Shown: positions 11,431 through 22,419, counted from the first letter of the stretch. The stretch is DNA of 64,000 nucleotides from Epiperipatus broadwayi (GCA_028023455.1 JAQFVV010000020.1:5563092-5627091), one strand, 5' to 3'. Notes: generated by a model not told the origin, from the letters alone. Numbers and translations: made by a program.

Positions 11431-11532
11431 CTGCTCTTCCTGTCCTTTTTAACCATTGTATAAAATTGAGGGTTGTGGTTTGGGAATCCATACCACTATC
11501 TAGGGTTGCCTTTTCTTTAGCCATAAGTTATT
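11431..11532 (-). CDS. Candidate host coding exon with start codon
   Basis: On the minus strand a TTATTTTAG acceptor precedes an exon whose 5' part has an in-frame TAA and then ATG at 11524-11522. The next 31 codons are open, starting MAKEKATLDSG and ending FIQWLKRTGRA, and stop at a consensus donor GCAG|gtaagc (11430-11425). Composition is more balanced than in flanking DNA, and no repeat overlaps it. I do not recognise the protein. It would be the first coding exon of a minus-strand gene whose remaining exons lie to the left, outside the window or unseen. The LINE and SINEs to the right would then be in its 5' intron or upstream region. A chance match to splice signals is possible. Confidence 0.5.
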
Positions 11533-11821
11533 CTAAAATAATAAAATAATCAATTAAATTTGAATTATGTATAAATAAACAATTACATATATACTATATC
11601 AATTTCAAATATTTTTTATTATTATTTATATATACTTAATACTTATTTTATTTAATACAAAGAGTGTAAATATAGGCTTATAAAAAGCAATGTCGCATTA
11701 ATATGACTTGCTTTATTGATAATTATTTTATTTAATATTTCAACTTCCTTCATCGACTATAATAATTTATCTAAATAAAATTGAAACAAACAATGAGTTA
11801 TATTTACAAATATTTCAATAT

Positions 11822-11865
11822 CAAACTGGCTTTCATCTCTTATTGAGTCCTTTTCAAGATATAAA
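11822..11865 (-). ncRNA. Hammerhead-like remnant of PLE left arm
   Basis: In minus sense CUUGAAAAGGACUC, AAUA, AGAGAUGAAAGC: stem II-like pairing and GAAA kept, but CUUGAAAA replaces CUGANGA. GAUGAAAG probably derives from GACGAAAG by CpG decay. Confidence 0.4.
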
Positions 11866-12189
11866 GTTTTATATATCACATGACCTATTAATTACATTTA
11901 CTCCCCCTATTAGACATTATTTTGCCTTCAACAATATAATTAACATTATACATATAAACATAAATAAATGACAAAATAAAAAACAAAAAATACATATAAT
12001 AATAATAATTTTAAAACTATATAAATACATATAGTTTTATATACCTATATAAATAAATATTCTACTCCCCCCCCCTTTTATAAACCCTCATTCACAATTC
12101 TACCATGATTTTTTACCATAATTTTTAAATCTTTCAATTGTCTAATAATGCCCATTTCCATCTAATTGTTTTGGACCTTTAATTATATT

Positions 12190-12800
12190 TACATATCTAT
12201 CCAAATTTTTCTGAATGTATAAAGCTTCACAACATATTCTTTTTCAATAATCTTTAACATGTTTTATTACTAATATTCTTCTCACACTCCATTTCATGAC
12301 CAGTATCTAAATAATGCATATATGGTCCTGACCTAATATCTCTCCTATTAATCACTCTATCATGTTTCTTCCCTCTATTATTTATCATTCACCCTGTCTA
12401 TCCTATATATACCTTATTACAACTTCTACATTCAATTTTATAAACCATTTCTCCCTTACCATTAATGCCATCTATCCTATTTGTATTATATAACCATCTA
12501 CCCAAAGACTTACTATTTTCCCAAGCTATTCTTACATTATTCTCTCTTACTAACTTTTTATACACTTCCCTTGAATGAATAAACATCCACTTACAATGTT
12601 TATATTTATTCTTATCATACTTATTTCTACTATTTATATTTTGATTTCTAAAATTAGTTTTAATTACTTTTCTTTTATATCCTGTTTTGACATAATCATT
12701 CTCTACTTCTAATTTTTGCTCATATGCCTCTTTCTTATCTAATGTAAGTTTATCATTCTTTAACTTAAATTCCTTTTCAAAACTATTTTTAGAAATCAAA
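12190..12800 (-). pseudogene. PLE linker and GIY-YIG endonuclease fragment, left arm
   Basis: The open part encodes a Lys/Asn-rich linker (KNKYKHCKWMF), then VYKKLVRENNVRIAWENSK and then MVYKIECRSCNKVYIG: the connector leading into the GIY-YIG motif, with the Cys pair CRSC typical of PLEs. The frame breaks right after VYIG; other frames continue NRRDIRSGPYMHYLDTGHE, which matches the catalytic H...GH region. The reverse transcriptase is missing. Upstream codons in the same frame (12800-12970) are antisense to the other arm and not PLE protein. Confidence 0.7.
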
Positions 12801-13330
12801 ATATAAATAGTAGAAATAAGTATGGTAAGAATAAATATAAACGTTGTAAATGGCTGTCTATTCGTATTCAAGGAAAGTGTATAAAAAGTTAGTAAGAGGG
12901 AAGTTACCAGATAATGTAAGAATAACTTGGGAAAATAGTAAGTCTTTGGATAGATGGCTATGCAATACAAATAGGATAGATGGTATTAATAGTAAGGGAG
13001 GAATGGTTTATAAAATTGAATGTGGAAATTGTAATAAGATATATATATATATTGAACAGACAGGATGAAAGATAAGTGATAAAGAAAAGGAACATGATAG
13101 AATGATTAATAGGAGAGATATTAGGTCAGGACCATATATATATTATTTAGATACTGGGCATAAAATGGAGTGTGAGAAGAATATTAGTTATAAAACATAT
13201 TAAAGATTATTGAAAAAGGATATGTTATGAAACTTTATACATTCACAAAAATTTGGATAGATGTATAAATATAGTTAGAGATCCAGCAAAATTAGATGGA
13301 AAATGGGCATTATTAGATAATTGAAATATT
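12795..13330 (+). pseudogene. PLE linker and GIY-YIG endonuclease fragment, right arm
   Basis: This copy parallels the left arm: RNKYGKNKYKRCKW, frame change, KVYKKLVRGKLPDNVRITW, then MVYKIECGNCNKIY. A (TA)n expansion inside the GIY-YIG motif (13039-13052) and a stop after EQTG break it. The remainder, INRRDIRSGPY and LDTGHKMECEKNI, reads in another frame. The family normally has a long RT N-terminal to this; none is present. Confidence 0.7.
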
Positions 13331-13530
13331 TAAAAATTATGGTAAAAAATCATGGTAGAATTGTGAATGAGGGTTTATAAAAGGAGAGGGTGGAGTAGAA
13401 TATTTATTTATATAGTTATATAAATATATGTATTTATATAGTTTTAAAATTGTTATTATTTTAATGTTTTTTATTTTATGTCATTTATTTATAGGTTTAT
13501 ATGTATAATGTTAATTATATTATTTCCTTT

Positions 13531-13591
13531 ATCCATGGGTCAAAACATCGGCTGGGAAGCGAACCCGGGACAACTGCTTGTAAAGCAGCTG
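13531..13591 (-). repeat. SINE-A partial copy
   Basis: Reverse complement carries the SINE-A B-box region (GGGTTCGCTTCCCAGCC) and CAGCTGCTTTACAAGCAGTTG. The tRNA-like 5' part is missing. It lies in the PLE right arm and is absent from the left arm. Confidence 0.65.
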
Positions 13592-13625
13592 TAATTAATA
13601 GGTCACATGATGTATAAAATTTTAT

Positions 13626-13670
13626 ATCTTGAAAACGTCTCAATAATAGATGAAAGCCGGTTTGATAATT
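13626..13670 (+). ncRNA. Hammerhead-like remnant of PLE right arm
   Basis: CUUGAAAAC, then CUC, AAUA and AGAUGAAAGCCGGUUUGAU. Helix III AGC/GUU with U as H17 can be drawn, but the CUGANGA core is missing as in the left arm. Confidence 0.4.
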
Positions 13671-13730
13671 AAATAATTGTAAATATAATTCGTTGTTTAT
13701 TTCAATTTTATTTAGATTGATTATTATATT

Positions 13731-14320
13731 AAGTACATATCAATAACAACATTGTGGACAAATAATTATTTTTATATTGGATATTTGACCATTGTATAAT
13801 AACTTGTATTTTTAAGTCACGATTTATGGATCACTTTATATGTTTGAAATATAAGACCAATAACTTGTAATTTATAAGTGCAATAAAAGATAGTAAAGAA
13901 GAGAGATGCACTTTGGATTTTCATAGAACAATAGATTAAAAAAAAACAACATGTTAAACGCCACCAAATTATGAACATTTTGAAATGAAATAAATAAATT
14001 AGATATAGATAATAAGTAAAATTCATATATAAATTAGAAAATAAATTTTACACCCTATCTTTCCTTTTTATTAATTATTATATTTTTATCATAATTAATA
14101 TTTTCTCTTACCTTTTCCCAATGACCTTTTATTGTTGCCAATATATTTTCAATCGTTTTAATTACAAAATACACATATAAATAATATATCCAAGATATGC
14201 ATGTTAAAACATGTATAAATATGTATAACAAAGTTGATTAATCAAACTTTACACAATCATGTAAATAAATAAATAGCTTGTCACCTAAATCATAACAAAA
14301 ATCTCATCAAATAATCTTGG
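13731..14320. other. Unassigned AT-rich sequence
   Basis: No gene recognised. The open frame at 13817-14026 minus has no recognisable motif. Confidence 0.5.
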
Positions 14321-14335
14321 AAATTAACATTAATT

Positions 14336-14439
14336 GTCTTGCATTGGTGGTCGAGAGGTCAGCGCGACTGCTTTGCACTTGCAGGCAGTTGTCCGGGCTG
14401 CGCGTTCGCGTCCCGGCCGATGCTATGACACTTAAAAAA
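14336..14439 (+). repeat. SINE-A, complete copy with target duplication
   Basis: A tRNA-like head (GGTGGTCGAGAGGTCAGCG, A-box side; GTTCGCGTCCCGG, B-box side) resembles tRNA-Ser/Leu. A GATGCTATGACACTT tail and A-run follow. Identical 15-bp flanks AAATTAACATTAATT at 14321-14335 and 14440-14454 are a target-site duplication. Such SINEs use RNA polymerase III and borrow LINE reverse transcriptase. Confidence 0.85.
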
Positions 14440-14454
14440 AAATTAACATTAATT

Positions 14455-15970
14455 CACACAATATATCAAAATGGTGGCTTTAATATTTAAATTAGAAGTA
14501 AATGATTCTACTCAAAAGAGTTTCTTAATTACTTTTATTATCCAAATAATAAACAAAAGATTATTTAATAAATAGTAAAAGTTTTATTAAAAGCTAATTA
14601 AAAGATATAATTCAACAAATGACCATTAAAAAAAAAAAAAATGAACTTGGCTGTTTGAACATTGAAAAATACAGTTTCCTCTAACAGTGATATTTGCAAC
14701 TCAGTATTAAATCTCAGAGCCATTGTTTGTCGCTTTTATTGAGATCCTTATTTATTTGGAAAATTATTATAAATATCAACTTTCTGAAGATAGTGGTATA
14801 TTATAAATTTGATAAAATTGAAATTAGATTTAAACTTGAACAATTACATTCTATTATGAAAAAATAATTTTATGTAGATAAAATTCATATTATTTTTTAA
14901 AATAGTGCTAATCTCATATATGTCAGAAATACGTAGTGAAAATCATGTAGGCAAATCGTTATTAGAATAAAATTATAAATGGTTATTTCAAAAATATTTT
15001 TTTTCAACAAACTGTCACATATATATATATAGTATAAGTCAGCTGAGAGCTCTGCAAATATTGCCAACATCCATAAACAGAGGGCGCTAATAGTTTTGCA
15101 ATCTAGAATTTTTTATATTAAAGCGTTATCAGTCTTCACTGGATATTTAACGATTGACATTTATATAGAAAGTTTATAATTTATTGAGTGTTGAACAGCA
15201 TATCTTAAATCCCTACAAAGCCTTCAATCACTATTAATAATTTAATTTAGGTTCACTAGGTTGTGGAAATCTAGAGACCCTTTAGAATATTCAATTTATT
15301 ATGGCATATGATGGTTTGATAACAATAATGATTAATAAAAGAGATCATACTAAATTAAGAAAATAACAGAAATTTATTATAAAGGTATTAGGTTATATCA
15401 AACATACACTATAATTAATAATTCTTAGCTATTGTATTTTATAACTAATTTAGATATTTTAACATCTATTTAATCTGTTTATATATAAAATTATCTCAAT
15501 GGATACTAACACTAAACTTTATGCCAAGAATATATCTTTATTCTGAATACCATCTTGGATCAAGCTTCAATAATACATCAATACTATTAGTCATTTAATT
15601 AATAAATATGTTGGTCGTGCATATTAAAGCCAAGTTTGGTATGTGTGTTCATATATTGCTTCAGAATTTTACATAACAGGTGACACAAGTAGAGATTCTA
15701 ATCAAGCATCTTGTATGAATATTACATACCTTAACAATATGGATTCAGTAAGACACCAGACAATCATCATTACCAAATCAATAATTAACCACATATCTAA
15801 TTTGTAAATATTAGAAATATATATCTCTAAAAATAAAATTGTGCACTTTATTACTAATTCTAATAAAACATTTACTTCAAAATCTAAAGAATAAGTACAT
15901 AAATCATAAGTAAACAATAGGTATGTGTATAATAAGGTACGAAACGTTTTGAAAACAATTTACTATATAT
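14455..15970. other. Unassigned AT-rich sequence
   Basis: No gene or repeat family recognised. The frame at 15702-15917 minus is unremarkable. Confidence 0.5.
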
Positions 15971-15975
15971 ATATA

Positions 15976-16990
15976 AGTTGTAATTATAAATTTTATTAAA
16001 CGCCCATTATTATATTAAGTAATATTACTAAGGCTGTAACCTGAAAATCAAGGAGGGCCTCTATAGGTCTTAAAACACAAGCTTACGCTATGAAGAAAAG
16101 AGGTCCATCAAAAAGCAAGAGTGTGCTATTCAATACTTCACTAATTAAGTCCACAATTCTTATAATACATTAATACTCGCGAAATCTTACAATTTACTAC
16201 GAGTCAATGAAAAGATCTTATAGTAAGAAATCTGTTACGATAATTTAAAGTTGTAATTATAAATTTTATTAAACGCCATTATTATATTAAGTAATAATTT
16301 ACTAAGGCTGTAACCTTAGAAATAAGCGTCTGAAAAATACGAAGGGTAGGGACTACATTAAAAAAGAGAATCCTTCTCTTCAACCTACCTTTTATATATA
16401 AATAGGTGAAGCTGAAGTTTTGCTGTGACTAAGAGTGGATCAATACTTCACTAATTAAGTCCACAATTCTTATACTTAATCGGAAATCTTACAATTTACA
16501 CGAGTCAATGAAAAGATCTTATAGTAAGAAATCTGTTACGATAATTTAAAGTTGTAATTATAAATTTTATTAAACGCCCATTATTATATTAAGTAATAAT
16601 TTACTAAGGCTGTAACCTTAGAAATAAGCATCTGAAAAATACGAAGGTAGGGACGTTTAATAAAATTTATAATTACAACTTTAAATTATCGTAACAGATT
16701 TCTTACTATAAGATCTTTTCATTGACTCGTAGTAAATTGTAAGATTTCGCGAGTATTAATGTATTATAAGAATTGTGGACTTAATTAGTGAAGTATTGAA
16801 TAGCTTCACACTCTTAGATCAAAACACTTCAGCTTCACCTATTTATATATAAAAGTAGGTTGAAGTAAAGAAGGATTCTCTCTTTTCTTCATAGCGTAAG
16901 CTTGTGTTTTAAGACCTATAGAGGTCCCTACCTTCGTATTTTTCAGATGCTTATTTCTAAGGTTACAGCCTTAGTAAATTATTACTTATA
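15976..16990. repeat. Composite tandem plus inverted repeat, unit about 295 bp
   Basis: Two and a half direct units start with AAGTTGTAATTATAAATTTT at about 15976, 16252 and 16549. At about 16652 the orientation flips and one unit runs back as reverse complement to 16990. Shared blocks include AAAAGATCTTATAGTAAGAA, CTAATTAAGTCCACAATTCT and CTAAGGCTGTAACCTTAGAA. No coding frame or hammerhead core seen. A diverged relative is at 48490-48670. It behaves as a mobile or rearranging non-coding repeat; I cannot name the class. Confidence 0.75.
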
Positions 16991-16999
16991 TATATATAT

Positions 17000-17540
17000 A
17001 ACACTGATATCTTTTTAATTGTATAATTGGGTATGTTTATATACATTAATGAAACTAAAATCTATTTAAAACTTTTGTTACAAAATAGAACCTACGTTAA
17101 CAAATCAATAATATAAAAGCACATTTCAGTATCAGCTTCAAAAGGGTACCTATAAAGTCCTTAACTATCTCCTTCTTCTACTTTATTTAAAGTATTGGTC
17201 CTAACAAAATATTTAAAATCTGATAGTTCAAGTACATTAATTTTGAATAATGATTCACATAGACCTATCTGTTCTAGCTTATACTTCACACAGTTTTATA
17301 TAAATATGATTACCTTCTAATAACTTAAATAAATATTAAGAGGTCAATCTCTGTGAGCCAAATTATTGATTCCGATAACTCTAATTTACACAAAATTTGT
17401 TAGTTTAAAAATAAATAATAAAAAATATTGACTAAGAAAACACGAATGAAATAAATAATAATAAGAATCTATAGCTAAAAGGAAGTTTATATGTAAATTT
17501 AAATTGGTCTAAGAATGAGGACTTTCCAATAGAGAAAATC
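17000..17540. other. Unassigned AT-rich sequence
   Basis: No gene or repeat recognised. Confidence 0.5.
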
Positions 17541-17570
17541 TTTCTCTTTCGGCACTTATAAATTAAAGCT
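17541..17570 (+). repeat. R5 repeat, left part (split by LINE)
   Basis: TTCTCTTTCGGCACTTATAA and AAAGCT match the intact R5 copy at 56506-56532. The LINE at 17571-19664 separates it from the right part at 19665-19730. Confidence 0.65.
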
Positions 17571-19664
17571 GATGTGATGTGATGTATTTTGGCTTCTCCT
17601 TAAACGAAGTCAAAATATCTCAGTAATTATGCCTAGATAAACCTGTTAGCCACGTTATTTTTCCATTCCCTACTCTAAGTCTTCCCATATTCTGCCCCAT
17701 CCCATTTCCACAACTTAATCTTTATCAACTCTATGGCCTTTATATCTAAATCCCCCTTATCTTTTTGTAACCCCAGCATAAAAACCAATAACTCACTTTC
17801 TGTATAATCACTTTGTTCATATCTATTCTCCCATAACTTCATTATCTGTACCCTTTCTGCTTTCAAGCATTTACATTCAATCAACATATGCCTAATATTT
17901 TCTATATCTTCCTTACACAATTTGCACACTAAATCACCCATAGTTTTCCATTTACATGTATATTCTCTTGTTGCTAAAGATGTCATTTGAACCTTAAACA
18001 ATAAACTACTTTCCTTACTATTATCATAAATTAACTCACATCCAATGTTCTGTTTAGTTCTATATATATTTAAACCCTTCTTACCCTCCATACTAGTTCT
18101 CCATCTCTCCAACTTCCTATTTTTTATTAATGCTTCTATTCTTTTATCCCATTCCTTACCACTATAACACTTAACAATCCTAACACAATCATCCCACCTT
18201 TTATATAAGTATACTGATATAAATTCTTTATCCAAATCTTTTGCATACTGCATTACCTTTCCTGCCCTTTACTCATAACCCAATTAAACACTATTTTGGC
18301 TATTTTTTTACTATCCATAAAATGCAACCTACCCAACATTTTCATTTTACTTTTTGCATCTCTCATATAAAAACTTGACCATTCCATTTCTCCTTGAATT
18401 GCCTCCTTTGCTGTCCACATCTCTGCATCTAATGCATGTCTTCCTATTTTCCTTTGTACTTTCTCTAAATAATCTAAAACTCTTTTACTAATACATAATG
18501 CATCATTACCATATGTTAACCCTGCTACTGCAACTCCCTTCCATACAATTCTAGATACATTATATTTATTATATGAAAATACTGTTAATTTCTTTACCAA
18601 ACCTTTTCTTTGCTTCATTTACCAATTTTTTCTCCCACTCATCCAAGCAATTTTCCTGATTACATAAGATGATTCCCAAATACCTATATCTATCCACCAC
18701 ATTTAACTTTATATTCCCCAATGAAAATTCTACATCTTCTCTTTCCTCAGTATTAACCATCATTATATTTGATTTTTCTTCACTAAATTTAATCCCCATC
18801 TCTTTACCCACCCTTGTCCTCAACATAATTTCTATATCTTCTCTTCTTTCTGCACACAAAAAGATATCATCTGCAAAAAAATACCTGACAAAGTATATAC
18901 TCCCTTGCCACCTATTAACGGTCTCTCTATCCCTTTTCCTAGTCTTTCTATTGGTTTCTCAATTTCACTCAAATACAACAAAAACAAAATAGGTAACATA
19001 GGGCATCCTTGCCTTAATCCCACCCCATTTTTAACTTTAACTGATTCTATATCCCCTAATTGATAAGTATAATAATTATTTTCATATAATTTCTTAATAA
19101 TATTTACTAAAGTTTCATCCATTCCCAAATTTGCTAACCTTACTCATAATCTATTTCTATTTACTCTATCATATGCTTTCTCTATATCTATAAAACTCAT
19201 ATATAATGATCTACCTGAATTCCTACTCATCTCCATAAGTTGTGTAACTACAAACAAACTATCTTCTATATGCCTATCTGACCTAAAACCTCCTTGCATT
19301 TCCACCACTACATTATTCTCTTCCATCCATTTTACAACTCTTCCAGCTACCATATATAAGAAAACTTTATATAAAACTGATGTTACCGCTATTGATCTAT
19401 AATTATTTAACTTTCTATGACCCTTACCCTTTCCTTTAAATAATAATCTTATTCTTGTATTACTCCAACTACCCGGAAAAACTCTCTTCTGTGCCATCTT
19501 ATTAAAACATGATAATAACTTTGCTTTTGCTCTATGCCCTAAATTCTTTACCATCTCTGCTGCCCACTCATCTAAACCTCTCACCTTTCCACTTTTCAGT
19601 CTCTTCCTTGCCTCATTCAGTTCATTTTTTGTGAACCTAATATTCCCATTACTAAATGCTTTCA
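17571..19664 (-). mobile_element. 5'-truncated non-LTR retrotransposon in R5
   Basis: The element reads on minus. Its 3' end is a CATCA-rich microsatellite (CATCACATCACATC) touching AGCTTT of R5. Its 5' end lies inside the reverse transcriptase, so endonuclease and any ORF1 are missing. Flanks are the two halves of one R5 repeat, with a possible short duplication AAGCT/AAGTT. Few inactivating changes suggest moderate age. A 47-bp tail of the same family is in another R5 copy at 49732-49778. Confidence 0.8.
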
Positions 19665-19665
19665 A
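17675..19665 (-). pseudogene. LINE reverse transcriptase with C-terminal zinc motif
   Basis: Order in minus sense: a fingers region (KSGKVRGLDEW; FKGKGKGHRKLNNYRSIAV), palm motif FIDIEKAYDRVNRNRL, a nonsense codon at about 19143 in place of a sense codon, then GLRQGCPMLPILF, catalytic FADD (YFFADDIFLCAE, about 18850-18885), RYRYLGIIL, and a C-terminal zinc-binding pattern CKLCKEDIENIRHMLIEC. The reading frame shifts just before FADD, again at about 18600 and at about 18250, and the one internal stop precedes them. These enzymes copy LINE RNA at a nicked target. The RT-CCHC layout occurs in several non-LTR clades; I leave the clade open. Confidence 0.85.
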
Positions 19666-19730
19666 GTTTAATCAGGGCTATTGGTAAGCTCCCTCTAGTG
19701 AACAGCTTCATAAAGTATCCATAAATTAAG
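19665..19730 (+). repeat. R5 repeat, right part (split by LINE)
   Basis: AGTTTAATCAGGGCTATTGG then TAAGCTCCCTCTAGTG match R5 at 56530-56575. Confidence 0.65.
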
Positions 19731-20489
19731 ATGATTTTCATATAATTAGTTTAAACCAGTCTTTACATAGCAGTCAAGAAAGTTCAACAGTATAATAAAA
19801 ATATTTATTATTTGTTATGTATGTTTTTTATATATTTTATTTTAAGAGTTCTGTATTGAAATTCAAAGTTTAAGATAGCATTGCAGGATCCTATGTTTCC
19901 TCAGTTGATTTTATATATTGAACCATAATCAGGCTTCTACATATGGTTTTTTTTATATTTAAAAATGCACATCGTTGATAGTTGCAGATTTTTCTATGGT
20001 TGGCACATGATTGATTTAATTTTAGTTTGAGGAACAATATCATTTTAATAATCTGATTCTATAAACTTAGGAAAGAGATCTTAGATATAAACAAACAATG
20101 CATGGAAAGTTTGTTGGTACCTGAGGAGATTTCTAACAGTGGCACGTTGGTTTGAAGGTGATGCCTATTTTGATGATCAGCATGAAGAAAAAAAGATGAA
20201 CTCCTTTCTGCTGCATACTATTCACACTCAAGGTTTTTTTAAAGAATTTTAATTCCATAATTAAAAACAGACTTATTGTAAAAATATTTCTACTTTTAAA
20301 ACAAACTAAAATTATGAGATAAAGAAATAAAATGTATAACAAAGCTTAATTATAAATTAAAAAAATGAACCATTTTAAGAATAAGTAAATAAATTTTACC
20401 TCTGATTTTCAATTTATTTTATGTGCAACCTTAATTAACATTCTAGAGTTTTTTCTACTTGGAATTTATTAATTACAAACTTTGTTTAG
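19731..20489. other. Unassigned AT-rich sequence
   Basis: No gene or known repeat. Confidence 0.5.
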
Positions 20490-20660
20490 ATCATCATCAT
20501 CATTTTTGACCATTATCAGTCCATTTCAGGATGAAGGTTTCTCCAAGTTCAATCCATCTTCTTCAATCTCTAGTTTCTCTTCCCTACATCACCACAGCTC
20601 TATTCCTTATTTCATCCATCCATCCCACATATGGTCTTTTCTAGATCTTTCATAATCACT
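20490..20660 (-). mobile_element. RTE-like LINE 3' end fragment
   Basis: The minus strand ends in a (GATGAT)n tail and upstream reads GRETRD and WIELGET, the usual C-terminal end of RTE-like proteins, as in 27680-27780. Most of the element is missing through 5' truncation. Confidence 0.6.
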
Positions 20661-20904
20661 TGAAATTCAAGTAAATTCTTTTATTTCAATAAAAAATTAA
20701 GGTCATATAAAAAAAATTCATATTTTCTGTCTAAAATAAAATGAAAGCACTTTTATTTAACTTCAAAATAAAATATTTTTATTTAAATCCAAAAACACTT
20801 CCCTATATCTAATGTGCATCTGCCTATATCTATGAAACTTAGTTCCATTGTTAATCTAACAATACTGTATATATAATAATCATAATTAATAAAACAAATT
20901 ATTT

Positions 20905-21150
20905 ATGGTTATTGTAAATTAATACACTATACAAGCTTAAAACTGCATATATATATATGTAATGTTTGCAGGATTCGAACTCAGACTTTCATACGACCCT
21001 CAACTCTCCATGCCATCTCATACTGCTGACCCACCTGATCACACACATGTTAAAAAGATAAATAATCATCAATATTCGTATTTCATGCTAAACCAGCAAT
21101 CATCAGTTGGTCCAGATTACTATCGCCACACATATATACAATCAATTATG
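20905..21150 (-). mobile_element. R4 hammerhead SINE-like element
   Basis: Minus sense: hammerhead, then GTGTGTGATCAGGTGGGTCA, GAGATGGCATGGAGAG, a B-box-like GAGTTCGAATCC and an ATTACATATATA end. Same order as 30320-30535 and 52385-52640. The open frame on the plus strand here is antisense to it and not a gene. Confidence 0.7.
21068..21111 (-). ncRNA. Hammerhead ribozyme, R4 family (intact core)
   Basis: Minus sense: ACCAA, CUGAUGA, stem UGCU/AGCA with loop GGUUU, GAAA, then helix III AUA..UAU. Helix I 3' strand reads UUGAU instead of UUGGU, leaving one mismatch. U-U faces across 10.1-11.1. Confidence 0.65.
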
Positions 21151-21165
21151 GTTATTGTTTAATTA

Positions 21166-21780
21166 ATTCAAAATAAAACTTTTTAAACCGAATACGAAGT
21201 AATAATGATAAAAAATCTTTTGAACACCTTAAAATGTACACAAAACATAGATAAAAGTAATGACAAAGGTTTAATAAAAGTTTTTTGAATAATTGGATAA
21301 TATAGCAAAAAATATAATCAAGCTTATTAGCAAATATTAATTATATACAGATCTCTGGAGAACCTAAAATGCACAAAAGTATAATAAAACGTAATGGCAC
21401 ATATTAATAATAAAGAGAGTTTTTAATATTTTGAAAATTGAATGTTTATTATTCAATAATAAACATTTTCTATATAGCTCTGCATAAAATTTAATTAAAC
21501 CTAATGGTTAATGTCAATAATGTACAATATTATAAACATCTTGGAAACTGATCTAAATATTATCAAATACAGCAATAAAAATTAATAAAACTTATTATAA
21601 AATTATAGCTTCAACCGATTTCTAGCTAACATCATACTAACATATAAAATTGAATAAACTTAGCAGAAAAAAATCAAGTAATTTTTATTTTAAAATTAAT
21701 AAGTAATATTAACAAATTTATAAAAAACATACAACTGATCATTTTCTCCATTTACACATAATCTACTCAATTTTATTTCT
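21166..21780. other. Unassigned AT-rich sequence
   Basis: No gene recognised; the repeated theme AAxCTAATGxxAATxT suggests old simple duplication. Confidence 0.45.
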
Positions 21781-21799
21781 TCTATATACTCCAGGCAGT

Positions 21800-21960
21800 C
21801 TATTATAAGGTCCAATAATCAATAGACATTAGATGGTAGCAGTATGATTTTGGACTATAGTCCTCATCAGTGAAGGGACTTTGTTGAAAATTTTCAACAG
21901 AATTCACTGGACTTTAGGATTCATCAATTTTATCTATTAATTTGTCATTAATGGCTATAA
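21800..21960 (-). repeat. Decayed hammerhead-bearing repeat
   Basis: In minus sense core CUGAUGA and a perfect stem II GGAC/GUCC with loop UAUA are followed by AAAAU rather than GAAAU (consistent with CCGAAA to CCAAAA). Helix I does not close well. Probably an inactive member of a further family. Confidence 0.45.
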
Positions 21961-22419
21961 ATTAAAAACTCGTATGTGAATCATTAGCATCTAAGCGTAT
22001 TTGTTATGACTTAAATGTTTTTGATTTGGATTGTTGTTTTTGAAAATAAACGACTATATGTTTTTTATTTAAAATATTAAATTACCATTAATTATTTGTT
22101 GTCAATATTCTTATTCCAATCAGATTACAAATTTTATTCATAATTGAGATTTTATTTATAATTTTATTGACTATTTATATTGCTATTTTGAGAGCATAAA
22201 TAGCAGTAGGCAGATTTTAATTTTACAAACGTAAACATTTCCATCTTTAGGGTTTGTAATGTTTTCTCCTACTAAAAGTAAATATGTAAATGGTTTTCTC
22301 TATTTACCCGACTCTCTGAAATCTAGCATTATGATATTATTTTCTTTCAAAATAAATTTAAAAAAAAAGTTTTTTATACATTAGCATTCTGATACACATA
22401 TAAACAATTATTGGTGCTG

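Larger units (their letters stand above)
11758..13730. mobile_element. Palindromic PLE pair, about 2 kb
   Basis: Left arm (minus sense, 11758-12665) and right arm (plus sense, about 12785-13730) are the same PLE 3' region head to head around a spacer of about 120 bp that belongs to the longer left copy. Each arm has, in order, a basic linker, GIY-YIG coding remnants, an AT-rich 3' part, the TCACATGA motif and a hammerhead-like sequence. A SINE-A piece (13531-13591) interrupts the right arm where the left has GGGGGAGTAAATG, so it came later. Confidence 0.75.

Noticed and set aside
12800-12970. N-terminal half of the long minus-strand open frame as a membrane protein
   Set aside because: Its Leu/Ile/Tyr-rich residues are antisense to the PLE right arm; only the part below about 12800 is PLE protein.
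15976-16990. LTR retrotransposon ends
   Set aside because: No coding region between repeats, no TG...CA ends or primer-binding site; orientation flips inside.
17571-19664. Intact LINE ORF
   Set aside because: One internal stop and about three frameshifts, and the 5' part including endonuclease is absent.
20962-21162. Plus-strand 66-codon frame as a gene
   Set aside because: Antisense to an R4 hammerhead repeat.
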